From assembly GCF_030272615.1 (NCBI RefSeq), contig NC_081410.1, forward strand, positions 144,508,349-144,572,348: DNA of 64,000 nt. The letters are read 5' to 3'. Within the stretch, counting starts at the first letter, position 1; every line of letters begins with the position of its first letter. This stretch comes from Cryptomeria japonica. Its lineage: Eukaryota; Streptophyta; Pinopsida; Cupressales; Cupressaceae. Below are positions 1 through 11,724 of this stretch, in pieces. The translations under genes and the position numbers were made by a program. The notes under the pieces are model-generated. The model was not told where the DNA came from, ran no database searches, and saw nothing but the letters and a program-made list of their open reading frames with translations.

Positions 1-360
1 GAGTAGGTGTGGCTTCCAAATAGATGACAGTTTCTCTTGATGAGGTAATTTGACCTTGACTCTAAGTAAGACCAAATGAGACCCAAAGGTGATAGAACTT
101 GATGAGGGACCACTTAGCAAAATGTTGTTTTATGTAGTGTGTTGACAAAGCAAGTGACATTTTTACTCAAGTTTAGACAAATGTGAATGTAATGCAAGGT
201 GTAAAGTAATGATGGACTTTGTGAGACACAAAAATAGGTTGAATGCTAGATGAAAATATAGAGAAATAATTTAGGAAGCTCAAGAATTCTAAAACTGATT
301 GCTCTTGTTTGTTGGACTGTAAATTTTTCCAATTCTGAACACAGATGTGCCTGTATACTT

Positions 361-530
361 CACAGACGCGGTTAAATGACACATATGTGGTTGAACACTG
401 CATAGACGCATTTATGAGATTTTGTGAATGTAATGTTGCTTAAGAGAACATAGACGCGTTTCTACCCTTCACAGACGCGGTTAAATGTCACAGACGCGAT
501 TCTATCATCCACAAACGCGTTTCCAAAAAT
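361..530. repeat. Dispersed ACAGACGCG motif array in the leader
   Basis: The motif (A)CA(G/T/A)A(C)GCG(G/T)TT recurs six times at irregular spacing (365, 403, 452, 471, 491, 513), twice followed by GTTAAATG, and three more times at 1752-1801. It is not a regular tandem array. CpG-containing repeats in a retrotransposon leader could be regulatory, but that is inference. Confidence 0.5.
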
Positions 531-779
531 TAAGTGCAATTTTTGCAATGTGTAAAGTTGTTTGTTGTGACCAAATCTGAATTTGTGATTGTTTTTCATG
601 ACAAGAGGACACAATGTTGATGAGGACTCAATGTTTGCAAGTGTTTAGACTCAAAATGACTCAAAAATGACTCCAAAGAAAGTGTGTTGTTTGATGTAAA
701 AATGTTTTGCATACACTTGAAGACACAAAAGACACAATGTTTTGATGTTTGATCTTGAATCCCTGAATGTTTAAAATAA

Positions 780-1450
780 GACAAGCACAATTCTTATGGT
801 TGGCCAAGACAATAGTTGTTGATCCCACATGGGGTTTCCCCCGAGGCTACGCTATTCAGAGCGGATACTTAGATGCTTGACCCCACTGGCTCCACCCTCG
901 GCACTCACTTCTTTGGGGTAGCCAAGAATCAGTCCCCACGAAAACTCCCCGTGGCGAACTTTGTATCTCTACTAAGAACCGTATGTGTGTGGGCCGCTCT
1001 AGAGGTCTGACCTCTTGCCCCAACAACTAGAAGGATTTTGGGTTTCTAAAACAAAAAGGTGCTAGTAAGGGCATCTGCTCATGTGGCCATACATGCGGCA
1101 CTTTCATCTCTATAAATACAGAAGGCTCCCAAATGGTAGGGGTTACACCCTACTACTGATCAAATAAATTTGATTAAACGGGTTTATGGGGAGACATAGT
1201 GTCGGTATGAACTAATCAACACACGTTACCCATGGTTTTCACCATGGATACAGTTGTTTATAGTGGTTTGGAAGAGGTGGGTTTTCCTCGCTACCACTTG
1301 GGTCGTTCTCTCCTCACTAGTAGTCCTAATGACCACAGGGGGAGACATGCCCTTTAGAGATTATACAAAAAAAGCCTATTGCTCAAGACATAAAAGACAC
1401 TGGTTCAATTTTAGTGCACCAATTGAAGTGTTTGATAATCTATGAAAACA
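780..1450. other. GC-richer leader segment, unassigned
   Basis: This stretch differs in base composition from its AT-rich surroundings. It contains a plus-strand TATA-like CTATAAATACAG near 1111-1122, but no coding frame beyond 63 codons. It may be part of the element's leader or a separate small insertion; nothing in it is recognised. Confidence 0.25.
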
Positions 1451-1816
1451 AGGTACACAATAAAGATCAAAAGAAAACCCTTGTCAAGGTCTTGTAATAA
1501 AGATTTGTTAGTAGTTTGGATTGTTTCAAATGATCACCCCTTCCTGCAAGCACACAAGTTAGGTGAATTTCAGATCCAAAAAGACTTTGTGAAATAGGGG
1601 CCTTTGACAAAATGATTTGCTTTCAAGATAAGCTGCACCAATTTCATTAGCTTGATCACAAGATGTTAGCTCAAAATAAACCAGATCTGAAATCCAAATG
1701 ATGAAATAAAGCCTCAAAACTGGATCAAAAACTGAAATGCAAAATCTAAGACACAAACGCGGTTAAACCTAACAAAGACGCGACAAAAAATTGCAAACGC
1801 GCCTAAATCCATTCGA

Positions 1817-1834
1817 CTCCCACCGGGCGTGCCA
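1817..1834 (-). other. Primer-binding site (PBS)
   Basis: TGGCACGCCCGGTGGGAG on the minus strand starts 4 bp after the LTR end. It begins TGG, complementary to a tRNA CCA end, as a reverse-transcription primer site does. I cannot name the priming tRNA with certainty. Confidence 0.7.
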
Positions 1835-1838
1835 AAAT

Positions 1839-2611
1839 GTTTATGGTAAAAACGGAAACAACAACATTGAAAGACTAAATGAATTCAACCACAAAACCCT
1901 AGCCTAACAACAACAAAGATCCACCATAACATATGAAGATTACCTAAGACAATGAAAATCAAATGAAATCACAAAGATTATACCATCACATGTCCAATAG
2001 GGTTTGAATCTCCATTCTTCCTATCTCCATTGATCTTGCTTGATATATTTGCTCTCAGATTTTATGTGTGCACAAGAGCTCAACAAAGAACGGAAATGTG
2101 GTTGCAAGTAGGCTTGATCGCATATGAAAGTTCGAAAGCATAGAGTAGTCAGGGTTGATAATGAAGGAAACATCTCCTTATATAGAAGACATTATAAGAA
2201 ATGGAGGGATAAGATTGAGAGGTGTAAAAGATAAAAGGTCGGCTATGATTAGAGGGTAGGTAGAAGAAATAATAAAATAATGAGAGGGTAGGTAGTGTAG
2301 GAATTAAGAGATGAATGACATGTGGCATGGGTAGAAAAGGCTAATGAATTAATTAAATAAATAAAGATTTATTTAATTAATAGAAGAAGTGGGATCAATT
2401 AAATAAATACGAGTATTTATTTAACTTAGGAAAAGGGGAATTTAAATAAATAAATAAATGTATTTATTTAAATGAGAATTAAGGCTAGAAGAGGATAAAT
2501 GAATGAATTAAATAAATAAATGTTTATTTAATTAATAGAAGAATTAGGCAAAAATAATTAAATAAATAAAGACATTTATTTAATTAGACTAGATAATTTT
2601 AGGTGTCTACA
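1839..2611 (-). repeat. LTR of the left retrotransposon
   Basis: On the minus strand the LTR runs from TGTAGACACC to CCATAAACA. Its 5' half is AT-rich and repeats AATTAAATAAAT/ATTTATTTAATT palindromes every 50-70 bp. A TATA box sits in the middle and the primer-binding site follows directly. The bases just outside (2612 onward) are AGTAA; the matching target duplication would lie outside the window. Confidence 0.75.
2176..2184 (-). promoter_or_regulatory. TATA box of LTR promoter
   Basis: TATATAAGG on the minus strand, about 340 bp before the LTR 3' end, which is where an LTR promoter should lie. Only the position and sequence support this. Confidence 0.5.
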
Positions 2612-5600
2612 AGTAATAATTTTCCAATAATAATAATAACACATTAATATTAAATATTAATGGCATCTATTGATTTAATTTAATATTTATAAACTATATA
2701 AACCGATTAATTATTAATTAATAAATAATCACAAACTCACAAGGCAACTTGACTTAAGGTTGAACAACATACCACATAACGTAGACCAACGACTCAAGCC
2801 AAGACACTAATTGACAAGGGTATTAACTTAAGCCTAGAGTATGAGAGGGAAACACAGGCCATCTCCAACAACTTGCCATTGGGATAAAGACACGCTCAGA
2901 CCTATGAGACCAGGTGGAGTCGATGTCTGGTACTTGCAATCCTGCATCCACCACTAAACACAATACAACATATATACAATACATATACATCATAAATGAT
3001 CAAGCAAGTGATAGAGAATCACAATGTCATATTGTACTCGCAATGAGTGGTATGACATCGTCTCTAATCACGAAGACACTAGAAGACAATCACAAACATC
3101 ATAACATCAATGCAGCCATCATAATCATAGAGTAGGGTTAACGTAATCATAATGTCATCAACATCCCATAAGCAATATGATCTATCATGAATAATGATCA
3201 AATATAGATCCATCATCATATCCAATACAATCATGAAATAGGGTTAGTACATAACATGATACCATCAAATCATCATAAAGTAGACTAATCTAGATTAATA
3301 TATTCCTTTGATGTACAAAAGACAAAATAAATCAGGGAGGGGCAGTACAGTTTCACTTCTAAAAGGGGGATCAACAAAGAGGGATAATGCTATAGAGTGG
3401 CTAGCTCTTAGTGATCCTCGACCTGCTTTGGAGTGTGAGATGACTTTCGACAAATGACAACATACACAGAAAATGAAAAGATATTATGATATTATCAATG
3501 TTATAGCAAGTTGTCGATGAGCTATGAGTAAAGAACTATTACAGAGATGACTATAAGCTGCGACCAGTGTCTTATCCATTGGGCAACTAAAATTGTAAAA
3601 TGCAAGATGAAAATGTAACAGAACCTTAATCTAATAGCTAAAGATCTCAAGATAACATTTCCTTATAATGTATCTCATTTGTCTATCCCAACCCAAAATA
3701 CTTGTCAGAATCCCTATATAGGCTCCATTAGTATGCAAATCCTATCTAAGCAATTTAACTGACCCCTTAGGCCAGAGCGTAAGAAAGAAATAACATACAT
3801 CACAACAATGCAAACAATGAGAAAAACCCTTGATCTTACTCATTCAAAACATAACATAGTTACACATTGGAGAAAATTAATTAAGACAATGCTTTCGTTC
3901 ATTTCATAAGCTATTGTCTGTTACAAATTATATTACAAATAACTCCTTCAAGAACCTGCAACAAAATAAGACACAAGACCCATTTTATTTTTCTCTCCAA
4001 ATTCCTATTACAACCTACCCACTTGACCTAGACTTAGTATACATGACCAGGGATTTGGATCCAAACCTCTAGACCAAATTTCTTGACCTTTATCTCATGG
4101 CCCTAATTTCCCTTTTATAGAAACAAGGGAGAAAACAAGCTTTGGGGAAGATGAGACACCTGTCACAAGCTCATAAGACTGCTTGTTACTTTGTTACAAA
4201 ATATTTCTCAGTCTCCCAAAATACTGTCCATGCTGGCGTTCATGATGAGGTAGAACCAAAATTCCTAACTGCATTTTGGTAGAAACAAAACCTTTTGAGT
4301 CGTGCCACTATCACCCCTAATGCTTCCAGATGGATTGTGAGATGTGCCTTGATGTTTTACAAAGTATTTACCCCTTCTCGAAGAGGGTTTAGATCCTGAC
4401 AAGAAATAAAATCTCTCCTCCAGTACTAAAAGAGGAGTTCAAGTCTTTATGCCCAATATCAGAGAAAGTGGAAAGAGGAGCCTCTAGGGGAACACAAAAG
4501 GAGAAGAAGGGGTTGCAACTTGCATGCATCTACTGAGATGATCGGCTGCTGCCTCCTCCCCAACCCTATCCTGCTCCCATTCCTCCATGAGACTCCTTTA
4601 ATCCTCTCCCAATGAGTGACAAAGAAGAAGCAAAGAATGTTCCATGCAGGGCTTGTTCTGATAAGAAATGGATTCCAAGCCTCCATCAACTATCCTCCCC
4701 ACTTCCAAGACTCCATCAACTATAAGCATACTCACTCCCAAAGGAATTCCATCTGGTATCACAGAGCTCAGTGTAACTCCTAGCACGATACTGCTCAAAA
4801 ATCATTTTCACCATTTCAAAACCTTGAGAGAAGATAATGAATTTTCTGTTCTTTCTACCAACAAAAGACACCACCCATTTGCATTTATAATAAAAATACA
4901 TGTCTTGGTGGTGTTCATGCATGTTAAAAATCATCATTCCAATGCCTTTTCTACTCATCCTACCAACAAATAGATTCAAAAAATCATATCCATTGAATCA
5001 AGAAGATCGTCAGACTCAAACTGCCAATTCACTGCCTTTTGACCAAGTTCACCTTACGTGAATGATTTTGTTTCTGATTTCTTGATTTCTTGATTGCAAA
5101 ATCTTTGCTTCAGAATCCTCTTCTTGGACACTGAGTCCTTATCTTTTGAAAATTTCTCGGCAACAGTTTCTTGATTTTCTGCCTTACTATGAGAATCTCT
5201 GATAGTACACGTCCTATGTATTAATGACAAGCCCTTGATCACTTTGCTTCCATATCATAAATCATCCTTATCCCTTTCATCCCTCTAAAGATCTTAATTT
5301 CTTTCCGTGGTGAAAAATAAAAACTTGCTGATGTTGCCACCTCTAGTACTGCCAACTTTGTCCACTAATACAACTCGACCCAACAAAACACCTCCCAATC
5401 GACATTTTGAGAGTCGGTCGGCATCCACGTGCCTTGACTTTTCTTTGTTTATTCCATGTCGACAGGCCTATTTCCTTCTGCCTTTACTTTCCCACATGAA
5501 CAACAATGAAGTAGTTTGAATCACTCTTTTTTATTTTTTTTTATTTTCACGATATATTTGTCCATCACGACATATCGCTCGGTCAATATCAGTCAGCATT

Positions 5601-6526
5601 GATATTGACCCTCCATCGTAGCAAGTGGGCCCATTAAATGCTTGACAAAGTGCTGCCAAATCATCTCTAAATTTTGACTTTGTCAGCTGCCCCACTATCA
5701 GACTTTCTCAGCCCGCCTGGGACACACGACATCATCTCGCGATGTCGCGATCCTTAACCACCCTGCATCTTTCATCGCGAGACTATGAGGGCCGTCCGAC
5801 CTATTTTTTCATTATGTGCATCTTACAAAGTCCGCCCAATACTTGTTGTTATCCTTCGAGCATCTTTCTGCTTGGGTCATAACATCACCTTCCATTTGAA
5901 ACACGTGCAAATTCTTGGGACTTTTAGTTGCTTGGTATTTAAACATGGAGAAATGAGCTGAAATGTTAAGGCCGAACTTAGGGAAAATAAGTACCCATAG
6001 AAAAATTAAAAGGGGCCCTACCATAATGCAAAAGACATAGTCTTTGGGACAAATTAAAAGGCTAGTAGAAGATAACACCTAGGAAAAGAACGCGGTCCCC
6101 TTTAACGATGGAAACGAACCTCATTCTTAAGTGAAAAGGGTAATGAAGAAACATAACAAGCTTCAGGTTTAAAACAAAAAGCTCACCTGAGAACATATAA
6201 ACCTGAAAACCCTAAACCTTGAGGGTAAAAAAAGAGAGCAAGAATGATTTAGAATGACCAAAATCTTGTCAAGGACACCACATTTTTGCATAGTCATTTT
6301 TAGGATTATCACAATTATTCGCTGCTCCCTAACAATTATCTATTATTCCAATTAAATTATCTATCCATATAATTGTAGGCTTTCAAATTATCCACTGTCA
6401 AATCCTCCCTCCCACCCCTGCCCCTACTATTCTTATCTAGGGGCCTAAGAGGTAGATTAGTTACAGGAGCAGAGAACTTGACAAGTACTAACCAATATCT
6501 TGTCACCTTCTTCGTTTATGATTTGA
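2612..6526. other. Intergenic, no recognisable gene
   Basis: AT-rich DNA with only short frames, none with a recognisable domain; frames near 4459-4979 overlap on both strands and look random. Around 5560-5780 the sequence is richer in dyads (see 5581-5610) and CpG (TCGCGA twice at 5735-5750), as in some LTR regulatory regions, but no element boundaries could be set. Confidence 0.4.
5581..5610. repeat. Perfect 11-bp hairpin
   Basis: GGTCAATATCA is followed by an 8-base loop and its exact reverse complement TGATATTGACC. It is not followed by a T run, so it is not a simple terminator. Possible regulatory dyad of an unrecognised repeat. Confidence 0.45.
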
Positions 6527-6648
6527 AATTCTGGTGTCTCAAGCATAGGGGAACCACACCAATCCATCCTAAACTTGGTGGCTAAACTTTACTGCGGTGA
6601 CGATATTGCAGGGGAAGCCCTAAGGAAAAAATAGCTTGATACCAAAAT
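6527..6648 (+). rRNA. rrn5: Plastid 5S rRNA copy in nuclear DNA (degenerate)
   Basis: The sequence follows plastid 5S rRNA along its whole length, including the signatures GGAACCACACCAATCCATCC, ACTTGGTGG and CTGCGGTGACGATA. About one base in ten differs, mostly transitions (for example GTCTCAAGCATAG where plastids have GTCCTAGGCGTAG). The native plastid order rrn5 - trnR-ACG - trnN-GUU is kept downstream. A nuclear copy lacks plastid transcription and is presumed non-functional. No 4.5S or 23S sequence was recognised upstream, so the insertion boundary lies close to the left. Confidence 0.85.
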
Positions 6649-6748
6649 AATAAAAAAACTTACTTCTTTTTAAAAATAAACCCTACTTCGACATTCCTTT
6701 TTCCCACTCCACACTGCAAAATGCAATATTTGTTATTTGGTGGAGACA

Positions 6749-6822
6749 AGGCCTTTAGCTCAGAGGATTAGAGCACGTGGCTACGAACCACGATGTCAGG
6801 GGTTCAAATCCCTTCTTGCCCA
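6749..6822 (+). tRNA. trnR-ACG: Plastid-derived tRNA-Arg(ACG), nuclear copy
   Basis: 74-nt cloverleaf matching plastid trnR-ACG: D-arm AGCTCAGAGGATTAGAGC, anticodon ACG within GGCTACGAACC, and T-arm with GGTTCAAATCC in place of GGTTCGAATCC. Acceptor-stem and T-arm substitutions weaken pairing. It sits about 100 bp after rrn5, as in plastids. It could score as a tRNA in a genome scan but is best read as part of a plastid insertion. Confidence 0.88.
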
Positions 6823-7547
6823 CAATAGTCCACTATATAGAGACTATGAGTATCTATAGTAGTTCTATATAATAAAATTCTAAAATTACTATGACTGCTC
6901 TCAAACTAGTAAGAGAACTGCGAATACCAATAGCTAAATTTGTGGTTTACTATAAAGGTCCCTACATCGCGTATACTACTATTTTCCATATGTTCAAGAT
7001 TCTATTATATATAGAATATTGATCTATATATGACCTTCTATAACTCTTTCTCATTGGTGTCTGGTGTATTGGTAAGAACCAAGGGCTCTTATTCATTCAT
7101 TAAGACACTTGCTTATTCCAACTAGGGTCATCTATTTACGAATTGCAATTTCGAGTGCTACTATATCCACTCTGTTTCATGGTTGGGTTAGTTTCTATAG
7201 GGTAACCAGTAGGCTATGGATATAGAGGTCATTGTTGCACTTTGGACAAAGTGCAATATACTTAGCTCATTGGGAGCTTTGCAACACCATATTGATCTAC
7301 AAATATGTATCACGAATGGAGGAGGGAAGGCAACGGATAAGATTGTGGTGGTGATTGACCATCATCTCTGGAGAAACAAAGGAGGGATTGCTATCATAAC
7401 CTATTATGCTTATAATATAGCCTAGAATAGGCATAAGAAGGTGGAGAGGTTTTGAATAAACCCTTGCATTAAATTTTTCAATCGTTGATGCACTTGTTAT
7501 AGGTTGTTTCATTTCAAAGATATATAGAAACTTCATACCTTCATTAT
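6823..7547. other. Plastid-derived trnR-trnN spacer
   Basis: About 725 bp between the two plastid tRNA copies. Because the flanking genes keep plastid order and orientation, this is most simply the co-transferred spacer. No gene is visible; the frame at 7216-7425 is chance. Confidence 0.5.
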
Positions 7548-7619
7548 TCCTCTGTAGCTCAGTGGTGGAGTGGTTGGCTGTTAACCGATTGGTCATACGT
7601 TCAAATCCTATTTGAGATT
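7548..7619 (+). tRNA. trnN-GUU: Plastid-derived tRNA-Asn(GUU), nuclear copy
   Basis: 72-nt sequence following plastid trnN-GUU: TAGCTCAGTGGT D-arm, CTGTTAA anticodon loop (GTT), and a T-arm with TTCAAATCCTA in place of TTCGAATCCTA. The first three bases TCC have lost full pairing with the 3' end. Same strand and order as rrn5 and trnR, so all three come from one plastid segment. Right boundary of recognisable plastid sequence is near 7620. Confidence 0.88.
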
Positions 7620-9917
7620 TATTTTCTTCAAGATCTTGATTTCCAAAGGCGGGAACCCATGATTGAATAGGGTGGGAACCTTTCTTGTTATGGTGGAAGA
7701 ACCCTTGGTTGAAGAATGTAATTTATGTTCATGGTGGGACTGTTGCTTGGATAATATAATTTATGTAATGGTGGGACCCTTATTGTTTTTGTGATGTTTG
7801 ATTCTTGCTCTTTCTATGAAGAATGATTTCAGTGATGCATGCTTCTTGGTGAAATGGTGTATTTGATACTGGATGAAATGGTCTATTTGATGTATGTAAT
7901 GTCGAATATAGGATGTATAAAATTTAGTGACATCAGTGTGAATTGAACATGTAATTATTGTGAGATAAGTGTGAAGTGAACATGTATATAATTCCTCTCT
8001 GTTTGATGGAGACAAAAGCATAATGCAGTCTTTGCATAATAATGGTGATGCACACTCCTATAAATTTTTTATGTGATTCCATCGATTCTAATGAACCAAT
8101 TGCTATATGATTCTGAACCAAGTATGTTGATAAGAAATATTGAAGTAACGAGCTTAATGAAGAAGTAACAAGCTTAACGAAGAAGTAGATATGGTGAAAA
8201 AAAAAGTGCAGGATGGAAACACCCGCATCTAGAGGTGTTAAGGACCCGCTAGAAACTGATGAACCAGGCGGCCGGGTTCCTATACTTCATGTGAAAGAGA
8301 GAATCATTAGTTGGAATATCTATTTATATCAAATAATGAGCTACTAGGAAAAGCCCACCAGCATACTGGGATGGAATATTTGGCAGCGGCTAGGCACATC
8401 AGTATAAAAGATACGGGCTCGACCTAGTGTGCAATCACCTGAAAGTGCACTGATATATAAAATAGAGCTAAACGTTAGACAAAAAACAAACCTAGGGTTG
8501 TGTGGTTCTAGTCTCTAATTAGATACGACCTTCGGTGTGTTATCCCTCCTGACCGATGTCAGTGTGTTCTCCTTACCCATGTGATATGTGTGGCTATCAT
8601 TCTGTGTCGATAGTTCTGTCGGTGTTTACACCACTAATCTACAAATCTCAATATCCTGCCAATTACTAGCCTACTTGCCAGAGCCCTACTATTCTAAGCG
8701 CCCCCCCCCTAATTTTATCGCAGTTCTCAATATTTCTTTGTGGATATCTCCGTAATGGGAGATAATGCCAATCACGAGATCAATAATTCCATATATAAAG
8801 AACAGGTCCATAACGGGTATTGATACTGATACTAAGACTGAGACTTATATATCCGTAACGAGATAGAATGTAATAGATACTTCTACTGATATATTCGTAA
8901 CAAGATGGAAGGTGGCCTACCTGGGTATGCATTATAAGAATTGGTATGCCTACCTCAGTCATGCGTTTCTATGCCTACCTCGCTAGGTATGCGTAAGGTA
9001 GGTATGCATACCTGGTTGGGTATGCGTATTATGCATTGCTATGCCTACCTCAGTCATGGGTATGCACATTATAAGCTGGAGTCTATGCGAATTAAGTACC
9101 GCTATGGGAAAGGCGACTTTCAAAGAGGAATTGGTATCCAACGTCGATATGTGCAACCTTAGCTAGGTACATTTGAAAAAGCAAGATTTCCCCAGTTAGC
9201 AGCCCAAGACCTCTGATTAGTAGATGTTGCCTTCCATTTCCCTGGGGGAAGTTGGTCAACTCCCTAGCTAACCACTAAATAACTAGGTAGAGCTCCCCAA
9301 TGTCTTGCGAGTTGCGACTGATATGGGAGGACACTTGTATTGTCATCAAGCACATACTGTTGAAGGAACACTTGCAGTTTGGGGACAATGGGGCCAAAGG
9401 GGGGCAGGTGCTTTTGCTGCGTCAAAGTCTTGAATGTGTTATGATTTGTGAAATAATTTCCATAAATAAACAAGGATAATCCTGGATCTTCTAGAACAAC
9501 ACCCCAAGAAGGTTTTGATCGTAGGAGCTCGATGAAGCACTTTGTACTAATTTCTTCCTAGTTTTGAACCCCTTTCTTAAGCTCCCGCTCTTGGCGATTG
9601 CTCTCTAGGACCGTTAAAAGATCGAGATAAATTAAAGGAGTGGTGTCATATCTGGGGAGTTTCCGGATCATGGATAACCAATCCTATCGAAGATTGACAT
9701 GACATCGATCCATTTGAAATTCTGGAAATTCATCCAAATATGGTGATGTGTTGTACCAGAATAGTTAGAACAATGAGAGAAGCTATCCCTTCATATTACC
9801 TTTGTTATAATACCCCAAAATGGGTACATCGACCAATCCCTTGGGTATGCTATTCTCCCTCCCTATTTAGGGTAGGGATAATAGCATAACAATAAATCTA
9901 CGGATTTTTTTTTGAAC
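7620..9917. other. Unassigned spacer between two plastid-derived blocks
   Basis: About 2.3 kb with no recognised gene on either strand. It includes a run of nine C at 8701-8709, the GTATGCCTACC repeat cluster at 8921-9075, and a moderately GC-rich stretch 9170-9760. It may be organelle intergenic DNA, since it lies between organelle fragments, but no identity could be assigned. Confidence 0.35.
8921..9075. repeat. GTATGC/GCATAC mini-repeat cluster
   Basis: TATGCCTACC occurs three times in 155 bp, twice extended to TATGCCTACCTCAGTCATG. It is mixed with the inverse GGTAGGTATGCATACC and copies of GGGTATGCG. The outer edges share GTATGCA...ATTATAAG, so the cluster looks like an imperfect direct duplication of about 105 bp with internal inversions. 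Confidence 0.5.
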
Positions 9918-10221
9918 CTACCAACTCGATTTGGCTACCCCAGCCAACAAACATGTGTTAGCCATTTGATGAATTATATATCTAGATAATTCAAAGTCTC
10001 TATAATTGGCTTTGGGTCTTCCAGTCTTCAAACAACATCGACGAAGATGTGTAGGTGCACAATTACACGATAGAGATTGTAATTTTCTATAAATTTCTAA
10101 TTTATCATCTAGTGATGAGACTTCACTCATCTCTTTTTTCAAAGATTGATGAAGAAAATTATATTTCCTTTATAAATCTTTGTTTCTTTTTATCTCTTTG
10201 AATGAGACATTTTCTTGCCAC
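9918..10221 (-). pseudogene. rps14: Plastid ribosomal protein S14 copy (NUPT)
   Basis: The minus strand encodes nearly all of plastid S14, a 100-residue small-subunit protein. The N-terminus starts with ARK, the middle has [14 protein letters not shown] and [14 protein letters not shown], and it ends GVAKSSW followed by a stop. The expected ATG before GCAAGA is GTG, and a frameshift lies in the first third (near 10140-10160). In plastids rps14 follows psaB, and here too the psaB fragment lies just upstream on the same strand with a 129-bp spacer, so this is one transferred segment. Broken start and frame make it a pseudogene. Confidence 0.9.
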
Positions 10222-10350
10222 AATGATTCAACTGGTTTATATAAAAAGATAGATCAAATTTGAGATGGAGAAGTATTATGTGGATTACTCTTTCTTTTAT
10301 GCATAGAGATTAGATAGAAAATCTAAATATTTGAATAAAATAAAAAATAA

Positions 10351-10996
10351 TTAACCAAATTTTCCTGATGTAAGGTGATTAAGAAAGCTACATAGGTGAA
10401 TATATAGCCTACAAAAAAGTGAGCTAACCCAACTAATCATTCTTAAACAATGAAAAGAGTTATCGGATTATCTCTCCATCAAACTAAATTAGCCAAATAT
10501 GTGCGTTCATGAGCCCATACAAGAGTTTCAATTTGATCTTGCCAATATCCATGCCAAGAAATAAGAAACATAAATCCAGTAGCCCAAACAAGATGCCCAA
10601 ATAAGAACATCCACGCCCTATTCATACCAAAAGGATTGTATCCATTAATTAGTTGTGAAGAATTTAACCAAAGATAATCTCTTAACCATCCCATTAAATA
10701 AGTGGAAGACTCATTAAATTGAGCTACATTTCCTTGCCATAAGGCGATATGCGTCCAATGCCATTAGAAATTAACCCTCCAATGGTATTCAACATCCTGA
10801 AACTGCTAAATAAAAAGCATCCCAGGCTGAAATATCACAAGTACCGGCCCATCCCCGACCATCACAAGGAAAACTATAACCAAAATATTTCTTATCAAGC
10901 ATTAGCTTAGAATCGCGTGCATCTAAAGCACCTTTTACTAAAATAAATGCAGTTGTATGCAAACCTAAAGCAATAGCACGATGAACCAATTTTAAA
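10351..10996 (-). pseudogene. psaB: Plastid PsaB C-terminal fragment (NUPT)
   Basis: The minus strand encodes roughly the last 215 residues of photosystem I core protein PsaB. Recognisable pieces, in order, are [48 protein letters not shown], then [36 protein letters not shown] and SGKFG before the stop at 10351-10353. At least one frame change near 10700-10790 and several internal stops break it. PsaB binds chlorophyll and the FX cluster; this copy starts after the FX region. Its 5' edge is joined directly to cemA at about 10996, which is not a plastid adjacency. Confidence 0.92.
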
Positions 10997-10997
10997 C

Positions 10998-11195
10998 CCA
11001 AGATTCTAAATTATTCTGTAATGAAATTGAAATTACCCAAGGCAATACTATTAAACATGTAAGATATTGTAGAGAACCAAATGCTTTATATTTGGCAACT
11101 TCCAATTCGTGAATTGCTAGCGAGCTCGATTGACTTGTCAACTCTGTCCAATATCTGAACAAAGTACGAATTATAGAACTAGGTACGAGATCCAT
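10998..11195 (-). pseudogene. cemA: Plastid CemA N-terminal fragment (NUPT)
   Basis: On the minus strand, from an ATG at 11195, the frame encodes the N-terminal end of the plastid inner-envelope protein Cem[34 protein letters not shown], then the hydrophobic [17 protein letters not shown]. It stops abruptly at the psaB junction. The open frame continues upstream to 11327 without a stop; that extension is not recognised and may be spacer or an alternative 5' end. The ycf4 fragment lies upstream on the same strand, the native plastid order ycf4-cemA. Only about a quarter of the gene is present. Confidence 0.8.
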
Positions 11196-11724
11196 AGAAT
11201 GATATTTTGCATAATTCTTTGACCTTGAGAGAAAATATCTTTTGGATGAAAGATGGTTTGTTCCGATTGAGAAGTAGAGTAAAAAAGGAAGGATCAATCC
11301 TTGAAAATCGCTTGGATCCAGACTCATTTTCTATTTATTATTTTCTTATCTAACTCTTGACTCGAAGAGTTGCTTCAACTTGAGTGGCAAATAAATGAAA
11401 GTTTAAGCCCAATTCTGTACTCTTTGGTACATAGAGAAGATGATAATATTTTGGGTGCATATGTAAAAAAAGGTGTAAAAAACAATAATGAGTTACTTCA
11501 TTGTATTCTTTTAAGATAAGATATTATATTTGTGTTTTCTAATAGATAAAGAATGATATGGAATATTTGCCAACCGCCAAATAATATCATTATGGTTCCA
11601 TAAGTAACATTTTGTATTGGTGGAAATACACTGACTATATGGTCTTTCCCCCACACAAATGTTATGTCAGATTTTTTTCTGGTATCTATTGATTTGTATA
11701 TTAAAAAGACTTTCCCCCCTTATT
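11196..11724 (-). other. Plastid-derived ycf4-cemA spacer
   Basis: AT-rich sequence between the ycf4 stop and the cemA start, in native order and orientation, so probably the co-transferred plastid spacer. It includes an open frame contiguous with cemA (11196-11327). No other gene seen. Confidence 0.5.

Larger units (their letters stand above)
1..2611 (-). mobile_element. LTR retrotransposon, 5' part only (minus strand)
   Basis: Read on the minus strand, the order is a 773-bp LTR (2611 to 1839), a primer-binding site immediately after it (1834 to 1817), and about 1.8 kb of non-coding leader running off the left window edge. No gag or pol is present in the window. The LTR starts TGTAGACACC and ends ACA, the usual TG...CA form. 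The leader lacks any long open frame; the 60-76-codon frames in it show no known domain. The leader style (long, non-coding, with a recurrent GCGTCTGTG motif) resembles that of the Ty3/gypsy element at 51.8-64 kb, so a Ty3/gypsy origin is inferred, not shown. Confidence 0.72.

Noticed and set aside
4459-4979. Overlapping frames on both strands, up to 101 codons
   Set aside because: Mutually overlapping with ordinary composition and no domain or conserved partner.
6749-7619. The two tRNA sequences as functional nuclear tRNA genes
   Set aside because: They keep plastid order and spacing with a plastid 5S copy, have T-arm and acceptor substitutions, and lie in a plastid insertion.
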